Shown: positions 1 to 7,841, counted from the first letter of the stretch. The stretch is DNA of 64,000 nt from an uncultured Oscillospiraceae bacterium (GCA_900547455.1 URGV01000002.1:1-64000); one strand, 5' to 3'. The notes: generated by a model from the letters alone, not told the origin. Made by a program: numbers and translations.

Positions 1-1
1 T

Positions 2-163
2 GACTGCGTCGCTGTGGAAAATGAGGTGGCAAACAGCATGTACCAGCGGTCAGAACTGGACTGGCTGATCTATAACGATCCGCTGGCCTATGCCGAACTG
101 ATTTTGAATGGGGACCCTGAATTATATCTAAAAGCAGTAACACAGAAAACTCCGTTAGATTGA
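2..163 (+). CDS. C-terminal part of an unrecognised protein (cut by window edge)
   Basis: The frame is open from the left edge and ends at TGA 161-163, giving 53 residues that finish KTPLD. The stretch is rich in acidic and aromatic residues (SELDWLIYNDP) and has ordinary coding character, but I recognise no domain. No start is visible. It points toward a bidirectional hairpin and a convergent HTH gene. It probably belongs to the same acquired island as the genes that follow; that is inference from the low GC content and the company it keeps. Confidence 0.55.
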   Translation, partial: DCVAVENEVANSMYQRSELDWLIYNDPLAYAELILNGDPELYLKAVTQKTPLD

Positions 164-171
164 TGGTAAAG

Positions 172-222
172 AAAATCCGCCAGAAGCAGCACTCTAAAGG
201 GTACGCCTCTGACGGATTTTTT
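172..222. terminator. Bidirectional terminator between convergent genes
   Basis: The arms AAAATCCGCCAG and CTGACGGATTTT pair over 12 positions with one C-A mismatch on the plus strand, which becomes a G-U wobble on the minus strand. A T-run follows on the plus strand. It sits exactly between the partial gene on the left and the convergent HTH gene. Confidence 0.7.
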
Positions 223-532
223 ACATCTTATCGATCAAAGCAAATACAACAGCCTGCTGTTCTTCACTTAGCCTTGACCAGCGTTCCAGAAGCTTTTTCT
301 GCGCCTCAGTCAAGGAAACAGGTGCATCTTCTTCGGCAAACAGTTGAGACAGCGTAATGCCAAAGGCTGTGCAGATTTTCTCCAGGGATGGAATGGTCGG
401 AACCATGTTCTTGCGATACCATGAGGAGATCGTGGATTGCGGCAAACCGGAGCGTTCTGCAAGCTGATACTCTGTCCAGCCCCGCTCCTCTCGATACGCG
501 GTTATAACCGAGAGAATATCCTTCACCTGCAT
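221..532 (-). CDS. Cro/CI-type HTH transcriptional regulator
   Basis: This about 103-residue protein has a classic N-terminal XRE helix-turn-helix (roughly residues 5-60; core QLAERSGLPQSTISSWYR) followed by a short helical tail (SLTEAQKKLLERWSRLSEEQQ) typical of small phage- or plasmid-type repressors. The AAAGGAG Shine-Dalgarno sits very close to ATG 532; GTG 535 and GTG 526 are alternative starts, the last having the best spacing. It is transcribed divergently from the SLOG gene, and the shared region holds a TAAATC/GATTTA inverted repeat, so it probably represses both promoters (inference). Confidence 0.85.
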   Translation of the reverse strand: MQVKDILSVITAYREERGWTEYQLAERSGLPQSTISSWYRKNMVPTIPSLEKICTAFGITLSQLFAEEDAPVSLTEAQKKLLERWSRLSEEQQAVVFALIDKM

Positions 533-558
533 CACTCCTTTGCTTGTGTTCTTCGTAA

Positions 559-617
559 ATTATACTTTGATAAATCGTTGTGATTTAATCATTTATATCG
601 TATAATTTTAACGATAA
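559..617. promoter_or_regulatory. Divergent promoter/operator region for HTH and SLOG genes
   Basis: On the plus strand TTGTGA (578-583) and TATAAT (601-606) are separated by 17 bp and lead to the SLOG gene. On the minus strand a TATAAT (559-564) leads to the HTH gene. TAAATC-N5-GATTTA (571-587) overlaps the plus-strand -35, and ATCGT/ACGAT arms flank its -10. These symmetric elements are plausible operators for the divergent HTH protein. Confidence 0.6.
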
Positions 618-642
618 ATACAACTACAAAGGAGGAAAAACT

Positions 643-1104
643 TTGGAAGGAAAAAGCTGTTTTTTCATCGGGCACAGAGAGGCTTCAGAAGAGATCTATC
701 CGGTATTATATGCGGCTGTGGAGCAGCACATTTTGGACTATGGCGTCACAGAATTTATCGTTGGTCACTACGGCGGATTTGACCACCTTGCAGCATCGGC
801 AGTCAAAGAAGCCAAGTATTTTTACCCAGAAGTGAAGCTCACTTTGCTGCTGCCATACCATCCGGCGGAGCGGCCCATCCCAACTCCAGATGGATTTGAC
901 GGAACATTCTATCCGACTGGAATGGAGAGCGTTCCGCGCAAGGTTGCAATCGTGAGGGCAAATCACTATGTTGTAGATCATGTGGACTATCTCATCGCCT
1001 ATGCTTGGCACCCCGCTAGCAACGCGTGGGAGCTGGTGGAATATGCCCGGAAAAAACTACGAACTCTCTGTCTTTCCATAACACTGATACAGCCTGATAA
1101 TTAG
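643..1104 (+). CDS. SLOG-family (DUF1273/YpsA-like) nucleotide-binding protein
   Basis: The 153-residue product starts at TTG 643 behind a good AAAGGAGG. The fold signature is clear: an N-terminal beta strand with FIGHRE, a glycine motif VGHYGGFDHLAA around residue 40-50, a central LLLPYHP and a late NHYVVDHVDYLIAYAW strand. SLOG proteins bind nucleotides or nucleotide-derived signals and are common in mobile elements and defence loci, often with unknown substrate. The last 15 or so residues (after YARKK) do not look like the usual family end, and base composition falls just after this point, so the 3' end may be a recombination joint. Function here is not established. Confidence 0.75.
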   Translation: MEGKSCFFIGHREASEEIYPVLYAAVEQHILDYGVTEFIVGHYGGFDHLAASAVKEAKYFYPEVKLTLLLPYHPAERPIPTPDGFDGTFYPTGMESVPRKVAIVRANHYVVDHVDYLIAYAWHPASNAWELVEYARKKLRTLCLSITLIQPDN

Positions 1105-1112
1105 ATATAAAG

Positions 1113-1141
1113 TTGAATTTTTCACGAAAATGTGATAAAAT
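1113..1141 (+). promoter_or_regulatory. Promoter with operator-like dyad ahead of the R-M-like operon
   Basis: TTGAAT (1113-1118) and TAAAAT (1136-1141) are spaced by 17 bp. The spacer contains TTTTCAC-N6-GTGATAAA, an imperfect dyad placed between -35 and -10, where a small HTH controller could bind. The first gene downstream encodes such an HTH protein. Confidence 0.6.
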
Positions 1142-1164
1142 TAATATAATCAAGGAGGTGCAGA

Positions 1165-1395
1165 ATGGCGATTTGTTATGATAAGCTGTTTCACTTACTG
1201 ATCGATAAAAGAATGTCAAACTCGGAGTTAAAAGAAAAGGCAGGCTTTAGTGCTAATATTATTACGCGATTAAAACGCAATGATTATGTATCTATCGAAA
1301 GTATTGAAAAAATTTGTAGAGTTCTTCATTGCCGAGTAGATGATATTTTAGAATTTGTACCAGATACACATACAGACGGTATTGAAAAAAAGTAA
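1165..1395 (+). CDS. Small Cro/CI-type HTH protein, controller-like
   Basis: This 76-residue protein is almost entirely one helix-turn-helix domain: the recognition region reads LKEKAGFSANIITRLKRN and the fold ends with SIEKICRVLHCRVDDILEF, typical of YozG-like/Cro-type proteins. AAGGAGG precedes ATG 1165 at good distance. It is the first gene of the methylase-specificity-ATPase run and ends only 22 bp before the likely methylase start. By analogy with C proteins of restriction-modification systems it may time or damp expression of the operon; this is inference from size and position. Confidence 0.85.
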   Translation: MAICYDKLFHLLIDKRMSNSELKEKAGFSANIITRLKRNDYVSIESIEKICRVLHCRVDDILEFVPDTHTDGIEKK

Positions 1396-1417
1396 AACAG
1401 TAGTTGGTGATAAGATT

Positions 1418-3313
1418 ATGGATTATACAGTTATTGAAACGGCAGTAAAACCCGATAAAGCCCCTGATAAGTTTTGCGTTTATAAGTTTAAGGGTGAAGA
1501 ATATGTGTTTTGCCCTATTAGGAAAAAACTGTATAAGGCAAAGCCTGAAGAGAAAGTTCGCCAGTGGTGGATTTATCGCTTAAAAGAAGTATATGGCTAC
1601 AGCTTTTCTCAGATCTCTGTAGAAGTAAAGGTTATTGTTGGTTCTACAGAAGCCAAGAAAAGAGCAGACATTGTTGTCTATATGGATGACAAAAAAGCTA
1701 CACCAAGAATTTTTGTGGAAGTGAAAAAGCCAGAGAGAAAAGATGGACTAGAACAGTTGAAAGTATATTTGAATGCAACTGGTTGTAAGCTTGGGTTGTG
1801 GAGCAATGGAGATTCTCCACATGTGTATTTGCTAAGAAACGAACCCAAGGCTGGTGAGGAAGAAGCCTCTTGGCGAGAGTTGCGAAATATACCTGCAAAA
1901 TCTGAGAAATTGGCAGATGTAGATAATCCGATTACCCGTAAAGAATTGGAGCCTTTAACAGATTTTCTTTCCATTATTCGCGAATGCGAAGATTATATTA
2001 AAGCTCATGAAGGGACAAATCCTTTTGATGAGATTTTCAAACTGATCATTGCAAAACTATATGATGAAAAAGCTAATTTGAAAAATGATAACTCGCCTGC
2101 CAAATTTCGGGTTGGAGTTTTTGAGTCTCCAGAGGAGGCACGTATAAGGATAGATAAATTATTCAGTCAAGCAACTACCAGATGGAAAGGTGTATTTCAA
2201 GATAACGAATCCATTCTTTTGACTGATGATAGCCTTGCATATTGCGTGTCTGCATTACAAAAAGCGTACTTACTTAAATCGCCAGCTGATATTCTTGGAT
2301 CAGCGTTTGAGGTGATGGTTAATCCAGATATGAAGGGGGACAAAGGGCAGTATTTTACTCCGCGGCATGTTGTGAAAATGTGCATCGACGTTCTTCAACC
2401 CAAGGATGGAGAAAGTGTGTTTGATCCAGCTTGCGGAAGTGGTGGTTTCTTAATCGGCGCATTAGACTATGTTTACAAACAAATTGAACACGATAGAGAT
2501 AATGAGAATGATATTATTGAAAATAAAAAGGATTATGCGTCCGAATGTGTGTTTGGCATAGACTACGATAAAACTATAGCTAAAGTCGCAAAAGCATATA
2601 TGCTTATTTGGGGAGACGGCCGCTCTAATATAGCGGCGTGTGATGGCTTGAACTCAAACAATTGGGATGATGATGTCCTTGCGAAGTTTACAGTTGGGCA
2701 TGGTAAGGAGAAAAAGCTACGGCAGTTTGACATCATCGTTAGCAATCCACCTTTTGCTGGAGATATATCATCAGATGATACTCTTTCTCAGTATGAGTTA
2801 GCATTTAAAATTGATAAAAATGGTAGCAGAAAACGCCTAAATAAGATTGGAAAAGAAAAACTGTTCATTGAAAGATGCATTAATATGCTTGTTCCGGGGG
2901 GAAGAATGGCCATTGTTCTTCCGAGAGGTATTTTGAAAAATTATTCGGATGAAAGGATAAGAAGATATATCCTTCAACATGCAATTGTTTTAGGCGTTGT
3001 TGGTTTAGGTGGAAATATGTTTAAGCCGTTTACAAATACAAAAACAATCGTTCTGTTTTTGCAAAAGCGGTATAAAGAGTTTACATCAATTGAAGAAGTT
3101 CATTTGGCTGATAAGGAAAAGCATATAGCTTACTGTGTAACAGAAATGTCTGGAAAGGACAAAACAGGTAAAATTATTACTGATGCTGAGGGTGTAGTAT
3201 TGTCCGATTTGCCAGAAATAACTGAGTATCTATTGAAAAATATCAGGTTCCGCTCAGAGAAAGAGCTTAAGGACGAATATGAAAAGATTAAGGCAATCAA
3301 AGCGGAAAACTGA
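1418..3313 (+). CDS. N6-adenine DNA methylase with N-terminal PD-(D/E)xK-type (HsdR_N-like) domain
   Basis: The 631-residue product joins two modules. Residues about 45-140 resemble the N-terminal nuclease domain of type I R subunits: RADIVVY (D84) followed by VEVKKP (E101, K103), a D-x16-E-x-K arrangement. Residues about 285-600 are a HsdM-type methylase: GQYFTPRHVV, motif I FDPACGSGG (335-343) and motif IV NPPF (443-446), the N6-adenine signature. ATG 1418 is preferred over an in-frame ATG at 1355 because the latter lies inside the HTH gene; the SD (GGTGAT) is weak. The specificity gene follows after 9 bp. No helicase or translocase domain is present, so classical type I restriction is unlikely from these genes alone. 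It could be a modification-only, type IIG-like or novel defence component. Confidence 0.85.
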   Translation: MDYTVIETAVKPDKAPDKFCVYKFKGEEYVFCPIRKKLYKAKPEEKVRQWWIYRLKEVYGYSFSQISVEVKVIVGSTEAKKRADIVVYMDDKKATPRIFVEVKKPERKDGLEQLKVYLNATGCKLGLWSNGDSPHVYLLRNEPKAGEEEASWRELRNIPAKSEKLADVDNPITRKELEPLTDFLSIIRECEDYIKAHEGTNPFDEIFKLIIAKLYDEKANLKNDNSPAKFRVGVFESPEEARIRIDKLFSQATTRWKGVFQDNESILLTDDSLAYCVSALQKAYLLKSPADILGSAFEVMVNPDMKGDKGQYFTPRHVVKMCIDVLQPKDGESVFDPACGSGGFLIGALDYVYKQIEHDRDNENDIIENKKDYASECVFGIDYDKTIAKVAKAYMLIWGDGRSNIAACDGLNSNNWDDDVLAKFTVGHGKEKKLRQFDIIVSNPPFAGDISSDDTLSQYELAFKIDKNGSRKRLNKIGKEKLFIERCINMLVPGGRMAIVLPRGILKNYSDERIRRYILQHAIVLGVVGLGGNMFKPFTNTKTIVLFLQKRYKEFTSIEEVHLADKEKHIAYCVTEMSGKDKTGKIITDAEGVVLSDLPEITEYLLKNIRFRSEKELKDEYEKIKAIKAEN

Positions 3314-3322
3314 GGTGATAAT

Positions 3323-4102
3323 ATGGCTCTAACAGCAAAACATTTATTTTCCGATTCTATGCTCAAACTGCTTAATCCAGAGCAAGGAATGTATACAATA
3401 AATCATATTTTTGAACCTGAATACCATCAAGATATTTATGTAAAAGCATGTGACGATACAAAAAATGCTACTGGGTCGTTCCAGGTGGGTGATATACAAT
3501 ACCTAGTTAGACCGATTAATCGTGGAACCCAGCCCAGTTATGCTGATGACGAAAATGATCCTGAGACTTTGCGTTATGAAGGCATGATTTCTTGCGATGG
3601 AACTAGATTAATAGATGAAAACCAGACATTGAACGTTTGTGCTTTGAAATCAAATTGTATACGAAACGGGTACATAGACACCAGCCTGGCACGTTCTGTT
3701 GGTAGAACATTCTATAAAAAAGTTGAAAGCAGAGCAGCGGTGCAAAAGAATGATATTCTTATTAACTCTACTGGTGATGGTACGATTGGCCGTGTTGCTG
3801 TTTACAATTATGATTTCCCCGCTGTTGTAGACGGGCACATTACCATTGTTCGCTATAAGAATCCAAAGTTAGCTTGGTATGTTGCTGCTTTTCTGATGAC
3901 AGAGACTGGACAAAATCAAATTTATCGCTACATCAATGGTTCTAGCGGACAGGTAGAGATATACCCACAAGATATTGCTAGAATTTGGGTAAAGCCTGCT
4001 AGTTCAGAAGTAATAGAAGAAGTGTATAAAAACTATAAAAATGCCTGCGATAAACATGATGAATTTTACAGAGATCTAACAGCAGCGCTACATAAAATAT
4101 AG
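3323..4102 (+). CDS. Type I specificity (HsdS)-like protein with a single target-recognition domain
   Basis: The 259-residue product has the hallmark of one S-subunit target-recognition domain: KNDILINSTGDGTIGR near residues 138-155, then DGHITIV and a WYVAAFLMTETGQ helix with SSGQVEIYPQDIARI, and ends in a helical segment that would pack on the methylase. Ordinary HsdS has two TRDs in about 400 residues, so this is a half-S; such subunits normally dimerise to read a palindromic site. The SD GAGGTGAT lies directly upstream of ATG 3323, 9 bp after the methylase stop, showing co-translation with it. Confidence 0.8.
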   Translation: MALTAKHLFSDSMLKLLNPEQGMYTINHIFEPEYHQDIYVKACDDTKNATGSFQVGDIQYLVRPINRGTQPSYADDENDPETLRYEGMISCDGTRLIDENQTLNVCALKSNCIRNGYIDTSLARSVGRTFYKKVESRAAVQKNDILINSTGDGTIGRVAVYNYDFPAVVDGHITIVRYKNPKLAWYVAAFLMTETGQNQIYRYINGSSGQVEIYPQDIARIWVKPASSEVIEEVYKNYKNACDKHDEFYRDLTAALHKI

Positions 4103-4176
4103 TTTTATTAATTCCATTAAGCTTTTTTCCTACATTTTGTGTTTAGCATAAGAGTTTATGGGGGGAGTGAGACGCA

Positions 4177-6432
4177 ATGCTTAGTGGGCATTTTGAAAAC
4201 TGTTATGGATTAAAACTGTTTAATCTACCTAATATCAATTTTTCTCGCTGTAACAAAGCTATGATATATGCGCCTAACGGAGTAATGAAAAGTTCGTTAG
4301 CAAAGGTATTTGATGACATTTCAAAAGGAGCGGAAACAAGTGACCGTATTTTTCAAGATGCGGTTAGTAGTTACTCGGTAACACATTATACAAGTCAGTA
4401 TATTTTTAGTTCAGCCAATGCTGCGACAACTCTAACGCCAACGGATAGAATATATGTTGTCAATACATTTACTGATTCATTTGAATTTACTAAAGAAACT
4501 GTAAGTACTTTATTGGCGGATGAAACTACAAGAAATGAATATAATGTTCTTATGGCTCAGTTTAGTGGCGAAATTCGGCAAATTGAGGATAAACTGAGGA
4601 CTCTGACTGGTTTAACTAAGCCCCAAATTAAAGGAAAAATAATTGCTGATTTAGGGCTGGACAACACTTCCGATTGGACGGATATTTTTGAAAAAATACA
4701 TGAGCTCATTGAAAATCGACAGGTACTCGATTATTTGAATGATTGTACTTATTCAGAGTTGTTTAACGATAAAGTGCTGGCCGTATATAGTAAGCGAGAA
4801 TTTGTTAGTTCGATTGAGGAATATATTGAGAATCTTAACAATCTTTTGGAAAATAACCCTATATTGAGTGACGGGTTTACCGATAGAAATGCAGAAACTC
4901 TCGGCAAAGAATTGGCAAAACATAATCTCTTTAATGCACAACACACTATTCACTTAAAAGACGGAATTACAGTTATTCATTCACTTGATGAGTGGAGAGC
5001 TGCAGTAGATGAGCAATTAGAGTGTATTTATGCAACACCTCAATTAAGTACAGTTTTTCAAAAACTAAAAAAACTACTTACTGCTAATGAAAATGTTTCG
5101 CGACTCCGAGATATTATTATCTCCCATCGCGAAATAATTCCTGCGTTGAGAGACATCAATGCCTTAAAGATTCAAACATGGCTTGATTGCTTTTCGAAAC
5201 TTGACACTCCCTTTGCTGATTACTATGGTAGAATTTCGCAATATACAATTCAAATTCGGGCGTTGTATGAACAGGCTGCTGCACAATCGGCAAGATGGCA
5301 AGCGGTAGTTAATGAGTTTAATAGGCGATTTCGTGTTCCATTTGAGGTTCAGATTGAAAACAAAGCTAACTTCTTGCTAAAAGATGAAGCACCAAATCTG
5401 TCATTCAAATATACTCGAGGGGTTACTGCACAACAGAGCGCTACGCTAAAAAAAGATGATTTAATGGGATCATTGAGTACTGGCGAAAAAAGAGCACTTT
5501 ATCTGCTGTATATTTTGTTTGATCTTGAAAGAATTAGGCAACAAGCGAGTGCTGGTGGCGGACAGTTCTTAATAATTGCAGATGATATAGCAGATTCGTT
5601 TGATTATAAGAACAAGTATGCCATTATTGAGTATCTTAACGACCTCGGTAACACCTCTGGTATTGATTTGCTTATTCTCACACATAATTTTGACTTTTAT
5701 AGGACAGTAAAACTAAGATTGGGTGTAAATCGCTCGAATTGTTTTATTGCACAGCGTGATGAAGAAGGTGTTACTTCAGTTACAGAATTCAAGTATCAAA
5801 AGGACTTTTTTAAGAATGTTGTGATTTCCGGCATCAAAGATGGAAACATTAATAACGATGAAAAGAAGAAACTTTTAATATCAAGTATTCCATTCTACAG
5901 AAACTTGTGCGAATATAGTGAAATGGACACCGGACCTACCAGTAGATATGCGAAACTAACCTGTTTCCTACATTTGAAAACCACACCACTTGATACGCAA
6001 TCTACGAGGGTCTCGGATTTGTGGAATCTAGTCAGTCATTTTCTTAATGGAGTTCCCTTTTCTGGTGTTGATGAGAATTACTATTCAGCAATTATTAGAA
6101 TCGCAAACCTTTGTGTTGCAGATAATACTAACGAAGTGCTTTTGGATCATAAATTGGTTATTGCGATTGCAATTCGGCTTTTAACAGAAAAATTTATGCA
6201 GAATATAATTACAGCAAATGGGCAAATCTGCGTAGATGCAAGCAGTAATCAAACAAGAGAATGGTATAAACAAGCAGAGCCGTTCTTAACATCAGAGCAA
6301 AAAGCTATAATCGAGGAAGTAAATCTTATCACGCCTGAAAGCATACACTTAAATTCTTTTATGTTTGAGCCACTAATAGATATTTCTGATTGGGCATTAA
6401 AGGAACTCTTCACCAAGGTTAAAGGACTCTGA
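4177..6432 (+). CDS. ABC/SMC-type AAA ATPase of the R-M-like operon
   Basis: The 751-residue protein carries an N-terminal nucleotide-binding half (YAPNGVMKSS, residues 31-40, a Walker A in which Met replaces the usual Gly before Lys38), a long helical insertion (about 100-400), an ABC-like signature LSTGEKRA near 433, a Walker B ending IADD near 469 and a switch histidine in LILTHNFDFY near 502. The last 230 residues form an unassigned domain ending HLNSFMFEPLIDIS. The layout recalls PrrC/RloC-like ATPases that guard type I systems, but I cannot identify the anticodon-nuclease residues. It has its own strong SD 74 bp after the S gene, same strand. Likely a regulator or effector of the upstream methylase (inference). 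Confidence 0.75.
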   Translation: MLSGHFENCYGLKLFNLPNINFSRCNKAMIYAPNGVMKSSLAKVFDDISKGAETSDRIFQDAVSSYSVTHYTSQYIFSSANAATTLTPTDRIYVVNTFTDSFEFTKETVSTLLADETTRNEYNVLMAQFSGEIRQIEDKLRTLTGLTKPQIKGKIIADLGLDNTSDWTDIFEKIHELIENRQVLDYLNDCTYSELFNDKVLAVYSKREFVSSIEEYIENLNNLLENNPILSDGFTDRNAETLGKELAKHNLFNAQHTIHLKDGITVIHSLDEWRAAVDEQLECIYATPQLSTVFQKLKKLLTANENVSRLRDIIISHREIIPALRDINALKIQTWLDCFSKLDTPFADYYGRISQYTIQIRALYEQAAAQSARWQAVVNEFNRRFRVPFEVQIENKANFLLKDEAPNLSFKYTRGVTAQQSATLKKDDLMGSLSTGEKRALYLLYILFDLERIRQQASAGGGQFLIIADDIADSFDYKNKYAIIEYLNDLGNTSGIDLLILTHNFDFYRTVKLRLGVNRSNCFIAQRDEEGVTSVTEFKYQKDFFKNVVISGIKDGNINNDEKKKLLISSIPFYRNLCEYSEMDTGPTSRYAKLTCFLHLKTTPLDTQSTRVSDLWNLVSHFLNGVPFSGVDENYYSAIIRIANLCVADNTNEVLLDHKLVIAIAIRLLTEKFMQNIITANGQICVDASSNQTREWYKQAEPFLTSEQKAIIEEVNLITPESIHLNSFMFEPLIDISDWALKELFTKVKGL

Positions 6433-6462
6433 TTTGCCTTTTCTTTGGCAACACCATGGCAA

Positions 6463-6491
6463 CAAAAAATCAGATAGCCTCTACTATCTGA
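6463..6491 (-). terminator. Minus-strand terminator hairpin
   Basis: TCAGATAG-N6-CTATCTGA (6470-6491) is a perfect 8-bp stem. Read on the minus strand it is followed by ATTTTTTG, so it would stop transcripts coming leftward from the EEP-family gene and protect the ATPase gene from antisense reading. Confidence 0.6.
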
Positions 6492-6582
6492 ATAATGAAA
6501 AGAATACCAATACTCTGAGCTAAATCCCATAAGCAAATCTGTTTAGAAAACTTCTGACAGGAGCGAGAAAAAATAATGCTGA

Positions 6583-6621
6583 AACGGCTGCGAAGGGAAT
6601 CTTCGCAGCCGTTGTTTTTTT
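6583..6621 (+). terminator. Strong rho-independent terminator
   Basis: AACGGCTGCGAAG (6583-6595) pairs perfectly with CTTCGCAGCCGTT (6601-6613), a 13-bp stem with a 5-nt loop followed by GTTTTTTT. It closes the R-M-like operon on the plus strand. Confidence 0.9.
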
Positions 6622-6624
6622 GCA

Positions 6625-7293
6625 CTATAGTTCCAGTAGAATAGGGAGATGGTCTGAATAGTTGAGCCACGCGGGATCACAAAGAACCTGGAAATCCTTG
6701 ATTCGCTCCCTTTCTATAAAACAATAATCAATGTGGTATCCTTTGACCAAGTGCCGGTATAAGTAAAATGTAGGTTGTTTTTCTTCTCCCTGTTTTTCAT
6801 GATAAACCTCATGATAGGCAGAAATCAAATTTTTCTTTTCCAGTTCCTTCACAATATTTGTATGGTTTCTTATGCTGTGCGTTTTATCCCATATTTTGTT
6901 GCTGTTAAAATCTCCGATTATAATTGTTTTATCATTAAATTTTTCTATATTTATGCACTGGTAAATGTAATATTCTTCAATATAAGGCTTGCAGGCCCAA
7001 ACTCCAAGCAAATCAAAATCATGATTTACTTTGACAGAAAGGAAATTCCTTAAGCAATAGGTTTCCCAACGATTGTTTTCGATCAAAATGCCTTCCTTTG
7101 CAAAAATCCCCAAACCTTTATTTTTATTTTCCCCGTTCCAGATATCGTTTTTGGCAAAGTCGCCATATGCGGTACCGACATAGTTCTGTGGATCTTCACA
7201 TTCTTGAATAACATAGATATCAGCATTCAGTTCCTTTACTTTCTCAAATTTTTCACGAAACTTGCCGTTGCAGTTCCAGCTTACGATTCTCAT
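6625..7293 (-). CDS. Endonuclease/exonuclease/phosphatase (EEP) family protein
   Basis: The 222-residue product has the EEP superfamily motifs in order: MRIVSWNCNGKF at the N-terminus, IQECEDP (metal-binding Glu) near 33, IIGDFNSN (catalytic Asp/Asn) near 130 and YSDHLPILLEL (catalytic His) at the C-terminus. These enzymes cleave phosphodiester bonds in DNA, RNA or other phosphoesters; the substrate cannot be read here. ATG 7293 is chosen because it has a GAGG SD five bases upstream and begins with the conserved strand; the longer open frame runs into the tRNA gene. AT-rich like the island genes, so likely part of it. Confidence 0.85.
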   Translation of the reverse strand: MRIVSWNCNGKFREKFEKVKELNADIYVIQECEDPQNYVGTAYGDFAKNDIWNGENKNKGLGIFAKEGILIENNRWETYCLRNFLSVKVNHDFDLLGVWACKPYIEEYYIYQCINIEKFNDKTIIIGDFNSNKIWDKTHSIRNHTNIVKELEKKNLISAYHEVYHEKQGEEKQPTFYLYRHLVKGYHIDYCFIERERIKDFQVLCDPAWLNYSDHLPILLEL

Positions 7294-7335
7294 AAACGCC
7301 TCATTGCTTTCAAAGATAGATGTAAAAAATATCAT

Positions 7336-7368
7336 AAAAATATCCAGAACCACAAAAGTGATTCTGGA
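7336..7368 (-). terminator. Second minus-strand hairpin after tRNA-Leu
   Basis: On the minus strand TCCAGAATCAC and GTGGTTCTGGA form an 11-bp stem (one G-U) with a TTTT loop, followed by TATTTTT. It lies between tRNA-Leu and the EEP gene and would end tRNA transcripts or attenuate read-through. Confidence 0.55.
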
Positions 7369-7420
7369 ACGCGTGGGGTATGTTGACAAAAAATAGGCTT
7401 TAAACGAGAGTTGCAGGGCA

Positions 7421-7460
7421 AAAGAAAAAGGCCAGCCCGGAACGCAAATTGCGTCCAGGC
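7421..7460 (-). terminator. tRNA-Leu terminator
   Basis: Immediately 3' of the tRNA on the minus strand, GCCTGG-ACGC pairs with GCGT-CCGGGC around a short loop, followed by TGGCCTTTTTCTTTT. The stem sequence also resembles the edge of the dispersed repeat near 50.47 kb. Confidence 0.6.
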
Positions 7461-7466
7461 TCAGCC

Positions 7467-7552
7467 TGGTGCCGGTGGTGGGACTTGAACCCACACGTCA
7501 TTGCTGACAACGGATTTTGAGTCCGTCGCGTCTGCCATTCCACCACACCGGC
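7467..7552 (-). tRNA. tRNA-Leu (anticodon CAA)
   Basis: The minus strand folds as a class II tRNA: acceptor GCCGGTG/CACCGGC, anticodon stem ACGGA/TCCGT around the loop CTCAAAA (anticodon CAA), an extended variable arm TGTCAGCAATGACG and the T arm GTGGG-TTCAAGT-CCCAC. A discriminator A and an encoded CCA follow. The 3' end faces the AT-rich island, the usual geometry for an integration site. Confidence 0.95.
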
Positions 7553-7691
7553 AAATTACTCAAATATTATACACGATCTTTTAGAAAATTGCAAGAGGGA
7601 ATGAACCCTTTTTTTAAATTTTATGAAATCTTCATCCCTGATTTTGGACTTGCTGTGCTGTTTTAAAGTTACTTCCAAAAAAATTAATCCG

Positions 7692-7736
7692 AAAAAGGTA
7701 AAAGTTGCATCCTGAAATGCAACTTTTGCCTTTTTT
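7692..7736. terminator. Bidirectional terminator in the gap after tRNA-Leu
   Basis: GGTAAAAGTTGCAT (7697-7710) pairs with ATGCAACTTTTGCC (7717-7730), 14 bp with one G-T, flanked by AAAAA and TTTTTT. It is the strongest signal in the roughly 400-bp stretch 7553-7963, which otherwise holds only a tiny ORF; the longer open frames there have no SD and low-complexity content. Confidence 0.8.
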
Positions 7737-7841
7737 GGGGGTATTGGTGAAGGGGGCTTTTGTAAAGAAGCCTTTCCCAATGAAAATGACAGGTTGTCCC
7801 CGAAAGTTTTCTGGATTGTTGGACAATCAACAAGGAGGTGG

